This document shows positions 27,540-36,644 of a stretch of DNA of 49,898 nt, piece by piece. Made by a program: the position numbers and the translations under genes. The first letter of the stretch is position 1. Each line of letters begins with the position of its first letter. The stretch lies in the NCBI GenBank assembly GCA_903935205.1, contig CAIZQU010000077.1:1-49898 (forward strand), read 5' to 3'. The notes under the pieces are model-generated. The model worked only from the letters and a program-made list of their open reading frames with translations. It made no database searches and was not told where the DNA came from. Source of the stretch: an uncultured cyanobacterium (GTDB taxonomy: Bacteria; Cyanobacteriota; Cyanobacteriia; PCC-6307; Cyanobiaceae).

Positions 27540-28591
27540 TTCCCTGGGGCTGCGCCATCCCAGAGCGTCTGCAGCCGCTGGCGTTCTGCGGGGGGCAGGG
27601 GCGGCAGATCGCGCCAGCGGGCCCGCACCGTCGCCGGCGGCAGCAGCAGGTTGCGAAGCCTGGCGGGGTATGGGGCCAGGGCGTTCTCCAGTTGCTTCTG
27701 AGGAAGGGGCGGCACCCAGCCAGCGGCCACCAGACGGGAGAGCAGCGGAGGCTCCAGGGCCTGCCCCAGCCACTCCAGCGGCGCTGCCGGGGCGCCGGCC
27801 GGACTCAGCAGCAGATTCCAACTGAGTGGACCTCCCTGCTCCGGCAGCACCGCCTGCAGCCTGGGGTCGCGACGCAGCAGGGGCACCACCCGCTGGCGGG
27901 GCACCACCGCAGCCTCGGCGTAACCCTGCAGCAGCAGGTTCAGCCCGTCCCGGTCGTCGTAGGCGAGCGTTTGTTGGCGCAGACGCCTGAGCCGCCCCGG
28001 ATCTTCCTCAACCAGGGCCATGGCCAGTCGTGGCGAGGACGGCAGCACCAGGCGACCGCGGAGGCTGGGATCGAGCAGCAGACCCCAGCCCTCAGGGGCG
28101 CGACGGGCCAGGTCCGGTCGGTTCCGCAGCACCAGAATCCAGGGATTGATGGCCCAGGGGAAGGCCAGCGGGGCCGACCCATCCCCATCGGGGGCAAACA
28201 GACGGGCGACCGGGCCTGCCTGTGGATCGAGGCGGGCCAGCAGCGCGGCGGTGCCGATCGGCTGCAGATCCTCCCGGTTCAACCGGGTGGCCCAGCCATC
28301 GGACAACTGGAGCAGGGCGGGCCGCAGCCCAGCCGCCCCGCTGCCTGCCGCTGCCATGGCGGTCGCTACCTCGGCCGGCTCGTCGCGCAGGAGAACCTGC
28401 CAGCCCTTGGGCAGCACAGCGCTCCAGGCGGCCGGCAGATCGCTGCGGCAGGCCAGCAGCCGGGGCCGGGGAGTCCTGGCGGCGCATCCTCCCAGCCCCA
28501 GACCGGCCAGCCCCAGACCGGCCAGCCCCAGACCGGCCCTGGCGGCGAGTTGCAGGGTCTGACGGCGGGTGAGGGGCGGCGGGTCAACCAT
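27527..28591 (-). CDS. Periplasmic solute-binding lipoprotein (PotD-like), possible Tat signal
   Basis: 354-aa extracellular solute-binding-type protein. The N terminus has twin arginines (LTRRQTLQLAARAG), a Gly/Leu-rich hydrophobic core and a lipobox-like LGGCA, so it is probably exported and lipid-anchored. The body (LRPALLQLSDGWATRLNRE, FPWAINPWILVLRNRPDLARR, GWGLLLDPSLRGRLVLPSSPR, YAEAAVVPRQRVVPLL) follows the fold of polyamine/iron-type binding proteins. No permease or ATPase is adjacent. The start ATG overlaps the CobT-like stop by 8 bases, so expression is coupled. The signal core is built of a 15-bp DNA repeat. The ligand is unknown; coupling to a cobalamin-type gene suggests, but does not show, a corrin- or base-related ligand. 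Confidence 0.7.
   Translation of the reverse strand: MVDPPPLTRRQTLQLAARAGLGLAGLGLAGLGLGGCAARTPRPRLLACRSDLPAAWSAVLPKGWQVLLRDEPAEVATAMAAAGSGAAGLRPALLQLSDGWATRLNREDLQPIGTAALLARLDPQAGPVARLFAPDGDGSAPLAFPWAINPWILVLRNRPDLARRAPEGWGLLLDPSLRGRLVLPSSPRLAMALVEEDPGRLRRLRQQTLAYDDRDGLNLLLQGYAEAAVVPRQRVVPLLRRDPRLQAVLPEQGGPLSWNLLLSPAGAPAAPLEWLGQALEPPLLSRLVAAGWVPPLPQKQLENALAPYPARLRNLLLPPATVRARWRDLPPLPPAERQRLQTLWDGAAPGKPAR
28493..28537. repeat. Three-copy 15-bp tandem repeat in a signal peptide
   Basis: CAGCCCCAGACCGGC is repeated three times in a row. It encodes the Gly-Leu-Ala-Gly-Leu core of the lipoprotein signal peptide, so copy number changes would lengthen or shorten the hydrophobic core in five-residue steps. 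Confidence 0.9.
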
Positions 28592-29840
28592 GGCCGGACG
28601 GTAGGTCGGCGTGGGCATGCCCCCCCGGCTCCGGGGGTGGAGGGGGCAGTGAGGCCAGGGTGCTGGCTGGGCTGTCCCGGCCGGTTCCCAGCAGGCTGCG
28701 GCAGGCCCGGTCGCAGGCGGCGGCGAGGGCGGCGGGGCTGCGGCCCGCCAGCTCCCAAAGCAGTGCCAGCCCACCAGCTCCCACCCCCTCCTTGACGTAC
28801 CCCCGCTCGTAGGCAGCCAGAGCGGGATGGATCGGCCAGTGGAAGCGCAGCGAGGCGGCGAAACCGAGGGGTTCATGGCCCCAGCGATGGCCGATGCGCC
28901 GCAGCAGCAGGGCCAGATCGCTGTCCCGCTCCGAGGCCACCCAGGCCGTGGTCCCGACGGCCGCCCGGGCGACCAGGCGAGGCCGCAGGGAGGCAGGGGC
29001 CAGGGCCATCGCCAGGGCCAGCACCGCCGCCATCTGGCTGCCACCGGCGAGCAGCAGCGGACGGCCCCTGGCGGCGGCCGCCAACAACAGGCCTGCCGCC
29101 AGGGGTTGCATCGGATCTCCCACGGCGGCCACCAGCGCCAGGGGATCGCTGTCGCCCTGCGGCTGGGGACGGGCGAGGCTGGCGGCCGGCGCCGCCGCCA
29201 GCCCCCTGGCCACCAGATCCGCCTTGAGGTGATGGGCCGGCTGCATCAGGCTGCCGCTCATGATTCCGCGGGCTTCAATCCCCAGGCCACACAGCAGGGC
29301 TTGGGCGGTGGTGGTGCCTCCGGGCACGCATTCCGCCAGCAGCAGGGGGGTTGTCGCCCCATGGCGGCCTCCCTGTCCCCAGCGCTGACCGAGGGCGAGC
29401 AGGGCCCGAACCCGCTCCAGGGGCATGGCGGCACCGCTGCTCAGGCAGCGGGCCGGGCCGGCGCCGGCCGGAGGTGGTGGTCGCAGATGGGGTACCCCCG
29501 GGGCGATGGCGCAGCCCAGGTCCACCACCAGCGGTTCCAGGCCCAGGCCTTCGCACACCGCCCGGCTGATCAGGGCCGGTGACACCCCCGCCGGAAGCGG
29601 TGGTAAGGGGTGGGGTAGGGGGCTGTCGGGGCCGAGCAACAGCAGCTCCGCATCGGCGGCGGCGGTGCCCCGCCGCGACTCCGGTGTTGCCCCGGCGGCG
29701 GAAATCCCTGCCACGGCAGCGGTTTCGGTGGCGGCGAGCAGGAGCAGCACCTCGGGGCTGACCAGGGGATCGCGCCAGGGACGGCACCAGCGCTCCGCCG
29801 CTTCGGGAGCGCCGCTGAGTCGCTGCGGCTGGGTCGTCAC
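28584..29840 (-). CDS. cobT: CobT-like nicotinate-nucleotide:base phosphoribosyltransferase family protein
   Basis: 418-aa protein resembling the CobT-like group found in cyanobacteria and archaea (TIGR00303 type). CobT forms the alpha-ribazole-type nucleotide that becomes the lower ligand of cobamides. Visible segments: PLVVDLGCAIAPGVPHL, ALLALGQRWG, LLLAECVPGGTTTAQALLCGLG, MQPLAAGLLLAAA, PLLLAGGSQMAAVLALA and YERGYVKEGVGAGG. The GTG start at 29838-29840 overlaps the previous stop codon as GTGA, and its stop overlaps the next ATG, so it is tightly coupled on both sides. A longer frame to 30707 is open only because it is antisense-like to DUF2232. Cyanobacteria make pseudocobalamin, so the base may be adenine. 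Confidence 0.78.
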   Translation of the reverse strand: MTTQPQRLSGAPEAAERWCRPWRDPLVSPEVLLLLAATETAAVAGISAAGATPESRRGTAAADAELLLLGPDSPLPHPLPPLPAGVSPALISRAVCEGLGLEPLVVDLGCAIAPGVPHLRPPPPAGAGPARCLSSGAAMPLERVRALLALGQRWGQGGRHGATTPLLLAECVPGGTTTAQALLCGLGIEARGIMSGSLMQPAHHLKADLVARGLAAAPAASLARPQPQGDSDPLALVAAVGDPMQPLAAGLLLAAAARGRPLLLAGGSQMAAVLALAMALAPASLRPRLVARAAVGTTAWVASERDSDLALLLRRIGHRWGHEPLGFAASLRFHWPIHPALAAYERGYVKEGVGAGGLALLWELAGRSPAALAAACDRACRSLLGTGRDSPASTLASLPPPPPEPGGHAHADLPSGHG

Positions 29841-30493
29841 AACGGATCGAGGGCCAGCAGGGAGCGGAGGGCCGGAGGGGGTTCGCCGATCGGGCTCTCC
29901 AGCCGCGGGAAGATCCAGTAGGCAACGGCGTGGAGGCACAGCACCAGAAGCAGGTTCTGGATCAACACCAGAGCGAGGGCCCCGATCTGGACCAGGCCGA
30001 GATCCAGGCTCGCCGCCTGCCCCACCAGCCCCAGCAGACGCTCCAGCAGCACCGAGGCCGCCGTCGTGACCAGAACCCAGAGGTTTTCCCCGACCAGCAC
30101 CGACAGCACCGCCAGCCGGACCAGAAATCCCAGGGCACCGATCAGGCCGCCGATCGTCAGGCTGGTCCACCAGCTGATCCTGCGCCGCCAGCTCCAGCCC
30201 AGCCAAAGGCTGAGCAGGCCGTAGGGGAAGAGCACCAGTGCCCCTCGGATCGGCCCCATCAGGGCCACCACCAGCATGGCCAGCACCACCAGACCCTCCA
30301 GGGCGATGCGCCAGCCATGGCGCAGCTGCAGCAGGGCCAGGGGCAGGGGCAGGGCGAGGCGGAACAGGGGGGCACCGATCGGCAGGTAATAGAGCGCGAG
30401 CCAGAGCAGGGCCGTGGCGGCCGCCAGATAGGCGCTGTCCATCATCTGGCGGGCCTGCCGCTGGCTGAGCTGGCGCTGGGGAGGGGGAGACAT
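29837..30493 (-). CDS. DUF2232 / YybS-like membrane protein
   Basis: 218-aa polytopic protein. About six to seven hydrophobic helices are present, beginning AYLAAATALLWLALYYLPIG, with a basic inner loop GWSWRRRISWW. It resembles the DUF2232 family of small integral membrane proteins, some of which look like S-component-type transporters; the function is unknown. Its stop overlaps the GTG of the CobT-like gene, implying coupled translation. It follows the upstream lipoprotein by 122 bases. If it is a vitamin-type substrate-capture component, its pairing with cobT would make sense; that remains speculation. Confidence 0.7.
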   Translation of the reverse strand: MSPPPQRQLSQRQARQMMDSAYLAAATALLWLALYYLPIGAPLFRLALPLPLALLQLRHGWRIALEGLVVLAMLVVALMGPIRGALVLFPYGLLSLWLGWSWRRRISWWTSLTIGGLIGALGFLVRLAVLSVLVGENLWVLVTTAASVLLERLLGLVGQAASLDLGLVQIGALALVLIQNLLLVLCLHAVAYWIFPRLESPIGEPPPALRSLLALDPL

Positions 30494-30615
30494 CGGAACG
30501 GGGCGCTGGCGGACCGGAGGCGGGCTGAGCGGGCAGGGCTGGGGCGGTGGCGCGGAGCGCGGCGGGTGTGGCAGGCGCAGCAGCCCGACGCAGGCCGCTG
30601 ACGCTGGGTCCCGCT

Positions 30616-31278
30616 TCAGCGCGGGGGTGGAGCCGGTCGCACCTGGGGGGCGGTGGCCTGGGGGGTAGGCGTGGCGGTCCCGATCCGCTCGATGGTTTCC
30701 ACCTCAAAGGGCACGCCGGCGCTCCGCAGGGCTTCGGTCACCACCTCTGCCGGCGCCGAGGGATCGGCCTGGGGGAGCCGGAGCGTGACCCGATAAGGGG
30801 CGGCGCTGCTGCCTCCAGCAGCAGGAGCTATCGCTGTGCCCTGACGACGGCCGGAACCAGCGGTCGCCTCGGGGGCGGAACCAGGGACTGGCGGCGGTGC
30901 CGGGGGCCGGGCGGCGGCACGGGGGGCGCGGGTGCCGCTGCTGGGTTTGGTGGCCACGCTCCCTGGTTCGGAGGCTCCGGGCGCGGCGGGACTGCCGGGG
31001 GTTCCCGGCGGCTGGGGTGTGGCTGGGCCGGTGGGTGTGGCTTGGGTCGGGCTGCTCTGGCCGGCTGCGGTGGACACGGCCGTGGTCGGGGTGGGAGGGG
31101 CTGCGGTGCTGGTGGCTCCGCTGCCAGGGCCGGCAGGGTCGGGGAAGCTTCGTGAGAGAGCCTCGCCGAAAGGGGTTCCGCTGCAGCCGGCCAGCTGGGG
31201 CAACAGCAGCAGCACGATCCAGCCCCCTATCCGGGACCAGGGTCGGCGCTGGGTCGATAGGCGCCGGGCACGGGCCAT
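30616..31278 (-). CDS. Proline/alanine/threonine-rich lipoprotein
   Basis: 220-aa exported lipoprotein. A basic N terminus and hydrophobic core (IGGWIVLLLLPQLAGC) end in an LAGC lipobox. Residues about 40-150 are a low-complexity Pro/Ala/Thr/Gly/Ser linker. A compact C-terminal part of about 55 residues (YRVTLRLPQADPSAPAEVVTEALRSAG) looks folded. The ATG at 31278 overlaps the topA stop by one base (TGATG), so translation is coupled. A long linker could span the periplasm from an anchored end. No family is recognised. Confidence 0.65.
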   Translation of the reverse strand: MARARRLSTQRRPWSRIGGWIVLLLLPQLAGCSGTPFGEALSRSFPDPAGPGSGATSTAAPPTPTTAVSTAAGQSSPTQATPTGPATPQPPGTPGSPAAPGASEPGSVATKPSSGTRAPRAAARPPAPPPVPGSAPEATAGSGRRQGTAIAPAAGGSSAAPYRVTLRLPQADPSAPAEVVTEALRSAGVPFEVETIERIGTATPTPQATAPQVRPAPPPR

Positions 31279-34010
31279 CACGTTGCCTCGGGACGGATCA
31301 CCCGCACGGCGCTGGCCCGCATCCGGCCGCTCTTGGTGGTGCTGCGGGCTTTGGGCGTGGCGGCGGCGGCGGTGCTGCGGCGGCTGCCACTGCCTGGACG
31401 GGCGGCCGTGGAGCGGCCTGAGGCGCTGCGGCCGGCGCCCTTGCCGCTTGCCGCCTTGGCTGCCAGCAGTTCGACGGCCTGCTCAAGGGTGATCGTTTCG
31501 GCTGCGGTTCCCTCCGGGAGGGAGGCATTGACCTTGCCCTGTTTGACATAAAGGCCGTAGGGACCGTTGAACAGCTGGATCGCCTCCTCGCTGCCCTCGG
31601 GGGTGCCGAGATCGCGCAGGGCCGTGCGACCACCCCTGCCCCGCTTGGGCTCGGCCAGGAGTTCGAGGGCGCGGCCCAAGGGCACCGTCAGAACGTCGTC
31701 CTCGGCCTTGAGGGAGCGGTAGTCCTTCTCGCCCTTGCCCTTGTGATGCACCACGTAGGGGCCGAAGCGGCCCAGGCTCGCCTCCACTTTCCCCCCCTCG
31801 GGATGCTCTCCCAGCAGCCGGGGCAGCCGCAGCAGGCCGAGGGCATCCTCCAGCTTGACCTCCTCGGGTTTGACACCCTTCGGCAGGGAGGCCCGTTTCG
31901 GTTTGGGGGTGGCTTCGCTGGCCTGGCCGAGCTGCAGATAGGGGCCGTACTGACCAAACAGCAGATAGACCGCTTCGCCCGTCTCGGGATCGATGCCGAG
32001 GGATTCGGGGCCGTCGGCCTTCTGGCGCAGGATCTGTTCGGCCCGCTCGGCGTCGAGATCGGCGGGGGTGATCTCCACCGGCAGGGTGGCCTTGAGCAGC
32101 TCCTCACTGCCGTCATCGGCCACCCGTTTCTTCTCGAGATAGGCGCCGAACCTGCCGATCCTCACCACGCAGGGCAGGCCTTCCAGCTCCACGGTGCGGG
32201 AGGCACCCGGATCGATGTCGCCTTCCCGCTGCTGCACCTGGGTCTCCAGACCCTGATCGCCTTTGTAGAAGCCCTCCAGATAGGGCAACCACTGCACCCG
32301 GCCGGTGGAGATCTCATCGAGGGTGTTCTCCATCCGGGCCGTGAACCCGGTGTCGACCAGATCGGGGAAGTGCTCCTCCAGCAGGGCCGTGACGGCGAAG
32401 GCGGTGAAGCTTGGGGTCAGGGCGTTGTTCTGGAGGGTGGCGTAGCCGCGATCGACGATGGTGCCGATGATCGAGGCATAGGTGGAGGGGCGGCCAATGC
32501 CCTCCTTTTCCAGCATCTTCACCAGGGCGGCCTCGCTGTAGCGGGCTGGCGGCTGGGTTTGGTGGCCGAGGGCCTCCACCCCCTTGCAGGCCGGCTTATC
32601 ACCCTGCTTGAGGGCGGGAAGCAGCACCTCCTGACCCTCCAGGGCGGCATCGGGATCGTCGGAACCCTCCACATAAGCCCGGAAGAAGCCGGCGAAATCG
32701 ATCCGCTTGCCGCTGGCCCGGAACGCCGCCGGGCCGAGGCTGCCACCATCGGCCTCCAGATCGACGCTGAGCATCGTCAGCCGGGCATCGGCCATCTGGG
32801 AGGCGACGGTGCGTTTCCAGATCAGTTCATAAAGGGCCAGGTCGCGACCATCCAGGCCGGTGGCGGAGGGGTCGCGGAAGCTCTCCCCTGCTGGGCGAAT
32901 CGCCTCGTGGGCCTCCTGGGCATTGCGCGCCTTGGTGGAGAACTGACGGGGTGCCGGGCTGAGATAGTCCTGGCCATATTTGCCTTCGACGCAAGCGCGG
33001 GCGGCGCTGATCGCCTGCTCGCTCAGGTGCACCGAGTCGGTGCGCATGTAGGTGATGAAGCCGCGCTCGTACAGCCCCTGGGCCGTGCGCATCGTCTCCC
33101 GTGCCGAGAGGCGCAGCTTGCGATTCGCCTCCTGCTGCAGGGTGCTGGTGGTGAAGGGCGCCACCGGTCGGCGGGTGGTGGGCTTCTCCTCCACCGCCGC
33201 CACCCGCCAGGGAGCCGAGAGCACGGCGTCCCGCAGGGTGCGGGCCTCGGCCTCGCCGAGCAGCCGCACCTTGCTGCCGACCTTGAGGGCACCGGTGGTC
33301 TCGTCGAAATCGGAACCGCCGGCGATGCGCTCGCCTCTGAGGTGGGTGAGCTTGGCCTCGAAGGCGGTGCCCCCCTGCTGGAGCTGGGCCTTGAGATCCC
33401 AGTAACTGCCGCTGCGAAAGGCCCGCCGGGCCCGTTCCCGCTGCACCAGGAGGCGCACCGCCACCGATTGGACCCGGCCGGCGGACAGGCCCCAGGCCAC
33501 CTTCTTCCAGAGGAGCGGCGAGAGGGTGTAACCCACCAGCCGGTCGAGAATGCGGCGGGTTTCCTGGGCATGGACCAGTTCCATGTCGAGGTCGCGGGTC
33601 TGCTCCAGAGCGCGGCCGATCGCGGTCTTGGTGATCTCGTGGAACACCATCCGCTTCACCGGCACCTTGGGCTGCAGCAGCTGCAGCAGGTGCCAGCTGA
33701 TCGATTCGCCCTCCCGGTCCTCGTCCGTGGCCAGGAGCAGCTGATCGGCCCCCTTGAGGGCATCCTTCAGCTCCTTGACCACCTTCTTCTTGTCCTTCTG
33801 CACCACGTAGAGGGGCTCGAAGGCGTTGGCGGTGTTGACGCCGAGGTTGGCCCACTTCTCACCCTTGTGGGCCGCCGGAATCTCACTGGCGTTGTTGGGC
33901 AGATCGCGGACATGGCCCATCGAGGCCTCGACGCGAAAATCCTTGGGCAGGTACCCCCGGATGGTTCTGGCCTTGGTGGGGCTCTCGACGATGACCAGGG
34001 TGTGCGCCAC
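31278..34010 (-). CDS. topA: DNA topoisomerase I (type IA)
   Basis: 910-aa enzyme relaxing negative supercoils. Toprim domain at the start ([19 protein letters not shown], then [19 protein letters not shown]), active-site tyrosine in [16 protein letters not shown], and repeats of the bacterial C-terminal domain ([27 protein letters not shown]). The usual zinc-ribbon tail is replaced by an Ala/Gly/Ser/Arg/Lys-rich tail of about 60 residues. The start chosen is a GTG at 34008-34010, directly before the conserved strand; the frame is open to an ATG at 34121, adding 37 unsupported residues. Divergent from ndhB, 135 bases away. Confidence 0.93.
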   Translation of the reverse strand: MAHTLVIVESPTKARTIRGYLPKDFRVEASMGHVRDLPNNASEIPAAHKGEKWANLGVNTANAFEPLYVVQKDKKKVVKELKDALKGADQLLLATDEDREGESISWHLLQLLQPKVPVKRMVFHEITKTAIGRALEQTRDLDMELVHAQETRRILDRLVGYTLSPLLWKKVAWGLSAGRVQSVAVRLLVQRERARRAFRSGSYWDLKAQLQQGGTAFEAKLTHLRGERIAGGSDFDETTGALKVGSKVRLLGEAEARTLRDAVLSAPWRVAAVEEKPTTRRPVAPFTTSTLQQEANRKLRLSARETMRTAQGLYERGFITYMRTDSVHLSEQAISAARACVEGKYGQDYLSPAPRQFSTKARNAQEAHEAIRPAGESFRDPSATGLDGRDLALYELIWKRTVASQMADARLTMLSVDLEADGGSLGPAAFRASGKRIDFAGFFRAYVEGSDDPDAALEGQEVLLPALKQGDKPACKGVEALGHQTQPPARYSEAALVKMLEKEGIGRPSTYASIIGTIVDRGYATLQNNALTPSFTAFAVTALLEEHFPDLVDTGFTARMENTLDEISTGRVQWLPYLEGFYKGDQGLETQVQQREGDIDPGASRTVELEGLPCVVRIGRFGAYLEKKRVADDGSEELLKATLPVEITPADLDAERAEQILRQKADGPESLGIDPETGEAVYLLFGQYGPYLQLGQASEATPKPKRASLPKGVKPEEVKLEDALGLLRLPRLLGEHPEGGKVEASLGRFGPYVVHHKGKGEKDYRSLKAEDDVLTVPLGRALELLAEPKRGRGGRTALRDLGTPEGSEEAIQLFNGPYGLYVKQGKVNASLPEGTAAETITLEQAVELLAAKAASGKGAGRSASGRSTAARPGSGSRRSTAAAATPKARSTTKSGRMRASAVRVIRPEAT

Positions 34011-34109
34011 GGGAACGCGGGAAACCGTTCCCCTCTTTATCGCATCGCCAGCCGGGCCTGTGGGGATCGTCTGGCCTGCGGCCGGTCCGTCAGCGCCGTA
34101 AACGGCCGC

Positions 34110-34115
34110 TACAGT
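34110..34115 (+). promoter_or_regulatory. Candidate -10 element (TACAGT) of ndhB
   Basis: TACAGT lies 30 bases before the GTG at 34146 in the divergent gap with topA. No -35 is recognised. The topA promoter must lie in the same stretch. Confidence 0.3.
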
Positions 34116-34145
34116 CCGCATCGCCGACCCCTGGACAGCCTGGCT

Positions 34146-35783
34146 GTGGCTCTACCCGACGTACTGCTCGCGGTTCAATCAGCCGCTGCCGGCCTCTCAC
34201 CCGACGCTTTGTCCAATGCGGCCAGTGTCGCCACCGATGCGATCGCAGCGGGGGTCAGCACTGGCACCCTCAATCTGCAGCTCCATGCCGGCGCGATCGC
34301 CCCGGAGGCCGCCGTGCTGGTGGCGCTCCTGGCCTGTCTGCTGGTGGACCTGGCGGGGGAGCGCACCGCCAGCCGCTGGGTGCCGCCGATCTGCTACGGA
34401 GGTTTGATCGCTGCGTTGGTTCTGCTGGCCTTGCAGTGGAACGGTTCCCTCGAACCCTCCTTCCTGGGGGCCTTCCTCGCGGACAACCTGGCGATCGCCT
34501 TCCGGTCCGTGGTTGCCGCTTCCACCCTGATCACCCTGCTGCTGAGCTGGCGCTATGTCGAGCGCAGCGGCACGCCCCTGGGCGAATACGCGGCCATCCT
34601 GCTGGCGGCGACCCTGGGGGCGATGTTCCTCTGTGGCGCCACCGACCTGATCAGCATCTTCATTTCTCTGGAGACCCTCTCGGTTTCGAGCTACCTGCTC
34701 TCCGGTTACATGAAGCGTGATGCCCGCAGCTCCGAGGCGGCACTCAAATATCTACTTGTCGGTTCAGCCGCTGCCGCCGTATTTCTTTACGGCGCTTCCT
34801 TGCTTTACGGCCTGAGCGGCGGAAGCACGAGCCTGGTTGCCATCGCTGTCGGTCTGCGCACTGCCGCCTCCCCGATCACCGCCCTCTCGCTGGTGTTTGT
34901 GCTCGCCACGGTGGCCTTCAAGATTGCGGCCGTTCCCTTTCACCAGTGGACCCCTGATGTCTATGAGGGTTCTCCCACGCCGGTGGTCGCATTTCTTTCG
35001 GTGGGATCAAAGGCTGCCGGCTTTGCCCTGGCATTGCGGCTGCTGGTGGGCTGCTTCGAAAGCTTCGATGCCCAATGGAAATTCCTGTTCACCGTGCTGG
35101 CACTGTTGAGCATGGTGCTCGGCAACATCGTTGCCCTGGCCCAGACCTCGATGAAACGGATGCTCGCCTACTCATCGATTGGCCAGGCGGGTTTTGTGAT
35201 GATCGGCCTGGTCTGCGGCACGGAAGATGGCTTTGCCGCGATGGTTCTTTACATGGCGGCCTACCTGTTCATGAACCTTGGCGCTTTCGCCTGCATCATC
35301 CTTTTCTCCTTGCGCACCGGCAGCGACAGGATCGCTGATTATGCGGGCCTTTATCAAAAGGATCCCCTGATCACCCTCGGACTGAGCCTCTGCCTGCTGT
35401 CATTGGGAGGCATTCCGCCGATGCTGGGCTTCTTTGGCAAGATCTATCTCTTCTTCGCCGGCTGGGCTGACAAGCAATATCTCCTCGTGGTTGTTGGATT
35501 GATCACTTCGGTTGTCTCGATTTACTACTACATTTCCGTCATCAAGATGATGGTGGTCAAGGAGCCGCAGGAATCCTCCGATGTCGTCAAGGCTTACCCG
35601 GCGATCAGCTGGTCCCTGGCCGGTATGCAGCCCCTGCGGGTGGCGCTGATCGGCTGTGTTCTCGTGACTGCGATCGGTGGCATCCTCTCCAGTCCCCTCT
35701 TCGACTGGGCCACCGCCGCCGTGGCCGGCACGCCGATCCTGCAGCAGGCCCTGGCCATTGCTCCTTCCCTCTCGGTGGGCTGA
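34146..35783 (+). CDS. ndhB: NAD(P)H-quinone oxidoreductase subunit 2 (NDH-1)
   Basis: 545-aa antiporter-like subunit of the thylakoid NDH-1 complex used in respiration, cyclic electron flow and CO2 uptake. About 14 helices. Signature regions: [88 protein letters not shown] and [24 protein letters not shown]. The start is a GTG at 34146-34148, giving [16 protein letters not shown]; no ATG occurs nearby. The frame is open for about 2.4 kb further upstream, but that part is antisense to topA and must not be counted. Confidence 0.95.
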   Translation: MALPDVLLAVQSAAAGLSPDALSNAASVATDAIAAGVSTGTLNLQLHAGAIAPEAAVLVALLACLLVDLAGERTASRWVPPICYGGLIAALVLLALQWNGSLEPSFLGAFLADNLAIAFRSVVAASTLITLLLSWRYVERSGTPLGEYAAILLAATLGAMFLCGATDLISIFISLETLSVSSYLLSGYMKRDARSSEAALKYLLVGSAAAAVFLYGASLLYGLSGGSTSLVAIAVGLRTAASPITALSLVFVLATVAFKIAAVPFHQWTPDVYEGSPTPVVAFLSVGSKAAGFALALRLLVGCFESFDAQWKFLFTVLALLSMVLGNIVALAQTSMKRMLAYSSIGQAGFVMIGLVCGTEDGFAAMVLYMAAYLFMNLGAFACIILFSLRTGSDRIADYAGLYQKDPLITLGLSLCLLSLGGIPPMLGFFGKIYLFFAGWADKQYLLVVVGLITSVVSIYYYISVIKMMVVKEPQESSDVVKAYPAISWSLAGMQPLRVALIGCVLVTAIGGILSSPLFDWATAAVAGTPILQQALAIAPSLSVG

Positions 35784-35793
35784 GATCGTCGCC

Positions 35794-36582
35794 ATGGCGC
35801 CCCTGGAGGCCTCGAACCGCATCGGTCCCCTTCACCATCGGGACATTCCCGCTCCTGTGTTCGGGTCGCTGGCGAATCCAGCTTCCCTCCCCAGCGCCGC
35901 CGCCACCGGCTCTGTGCCGGTGGCTGAACTGCTTCATGTGGACAAGATCTACGGACAGGGTGAAGCCCAGGTGAAGGCCCTCGACAACCTTTGCCTGCGG
36001 GTCGAGCGCGGCGACTATCTGGCGGTGATGGGAACCTCCGGATCGGGCAAAAGCACGGCGATGAACATCATCGGCTGTCTCGATCGTCCCAGCGCCGGCA
36101 CCTACCGCCTCAATGGCGTGGCGGTGGAAACCCTCAGTGACGATCAGCTGGCCGATGTGCGCAACCGTGAGCTTGGCTTCGTCTTTCAGCAGTTCCACCT
36201 GCTCCCCCAGCTCACCGCCATCGAAAACGTGATCCTGCCGATGATTTATGCCGGTGTGCCCTCCGAGCAGCGCCGCCAGCGCGCGCGACAGGCCCTGGAA
36301 CGGGTCGGGCTGGGCCATCGACTCGACAACCGCCCCAACCAGTTGTCGGGTGGTCAACAGCAGCGGGTGGCGCTGGCCCGGGCGATCATCAACCAGCCCG
36401 CCCTGCTGCTGGCTGACGAACCCACCGGCGCTCTCGACTCCCGCACCACCGAAGAGGTTCTGGCCATCTTCGACGACCTCAATGCCCAGGGCATCACGAT
36501 CCTGCTGGTGACCCATGAGGCGGAGGTGGGGGCACGGGCCGGCCGGGTTGTTCATTTCCGCGATGGCCGGGTCGCCGATTGA
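35794..36582 (+). CDS. ABC transporter ATP-binding protein (MacB/LolD/DevA-like)
   Basis: 262-aa ATPase. After a 40-residue polar N terminus come VAELLHVDKIYGQGEAQVKALDNL, Walker A MGTSGSGKSTAMNI, Q-loop VFQQFHLLPQLTA, signature LSGGQQQRVALARAI and Walker B ALLLADEPTGALD, then LLVTHEAEVGARAGRVV. This is the MacB/LolD/DevA type that drives exporters with FtsX-like permeases. No permease or membrane-fusion gene lies next to it; the following gene is a CNNM-like protein. It starts 10 bases after ndhB, so read-through is likely. The start is ATG at 35794; upstream residues would be from the ndhB region. Confidence 0.85.
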   Translation: MAPLEASNRIGPLHHRDIPAPVFGSLANPASLPSAAATGSVPVAELLHVDKIYGQGEAQVKALDNLCLRVERGDYLAVMGTSGSGKSTAMNIIGCLDRPSAGTYRLNGVAVETLSDDQLADVRNRELGFVFQQFHLLPQLTAIENVILPMIYAGVPSEQRRQRARQALERVGLGHRLDNRPNQLSGGQQQRVALARAIINQPALLLADEPTGALDSRTTEEVLAIFDDLNAQGITILLVTHEAEVGARAGRVVHFRDGRVAD

Positions 36583-36614
36583 ACGCCGGCGCAGCCGCCC
36601 ATGGGTGGTGCTGA

Positions 36615-36620
36615 TAGGGT
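36615..36620 (+). promoter_or_regulatory. Candidate -10 element (TAGGGT)
   Basis: TAGGGT lies 24 bases before the ATG at 36645. It resembles the ubiA element at 2189-2194 (22 bases before its start). Confidence 0.3.
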
Positions 36621-36644
36621 TCGGCCGTCGGTTCGGCCCTGCGG

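Noticed and set aside
25795-27558. A 587-codon minus-strand open frame across the aldo/keto reductase
   Set aside because: The plus-strand reductase has intact motifs and two cysteine clusters; the antisense product is low complexity.
29841-30707. Upstream extension of the CobT-like frame to 30707
   Set aside because: It overlaps the DUF2232 gene in another frame and reads as Pro/Ala/Gly-rich sequence; the GTG overlapping the DUF2232 stop is a better start.
31743-34145. A 2.4-kb open frame antisense to topA that runs in frame into ndhB
   Set aside because: It has no domain, codes for low-complexity sequence, and follows from the strong GC bias of topA. NdhB similarity begins near 34146.
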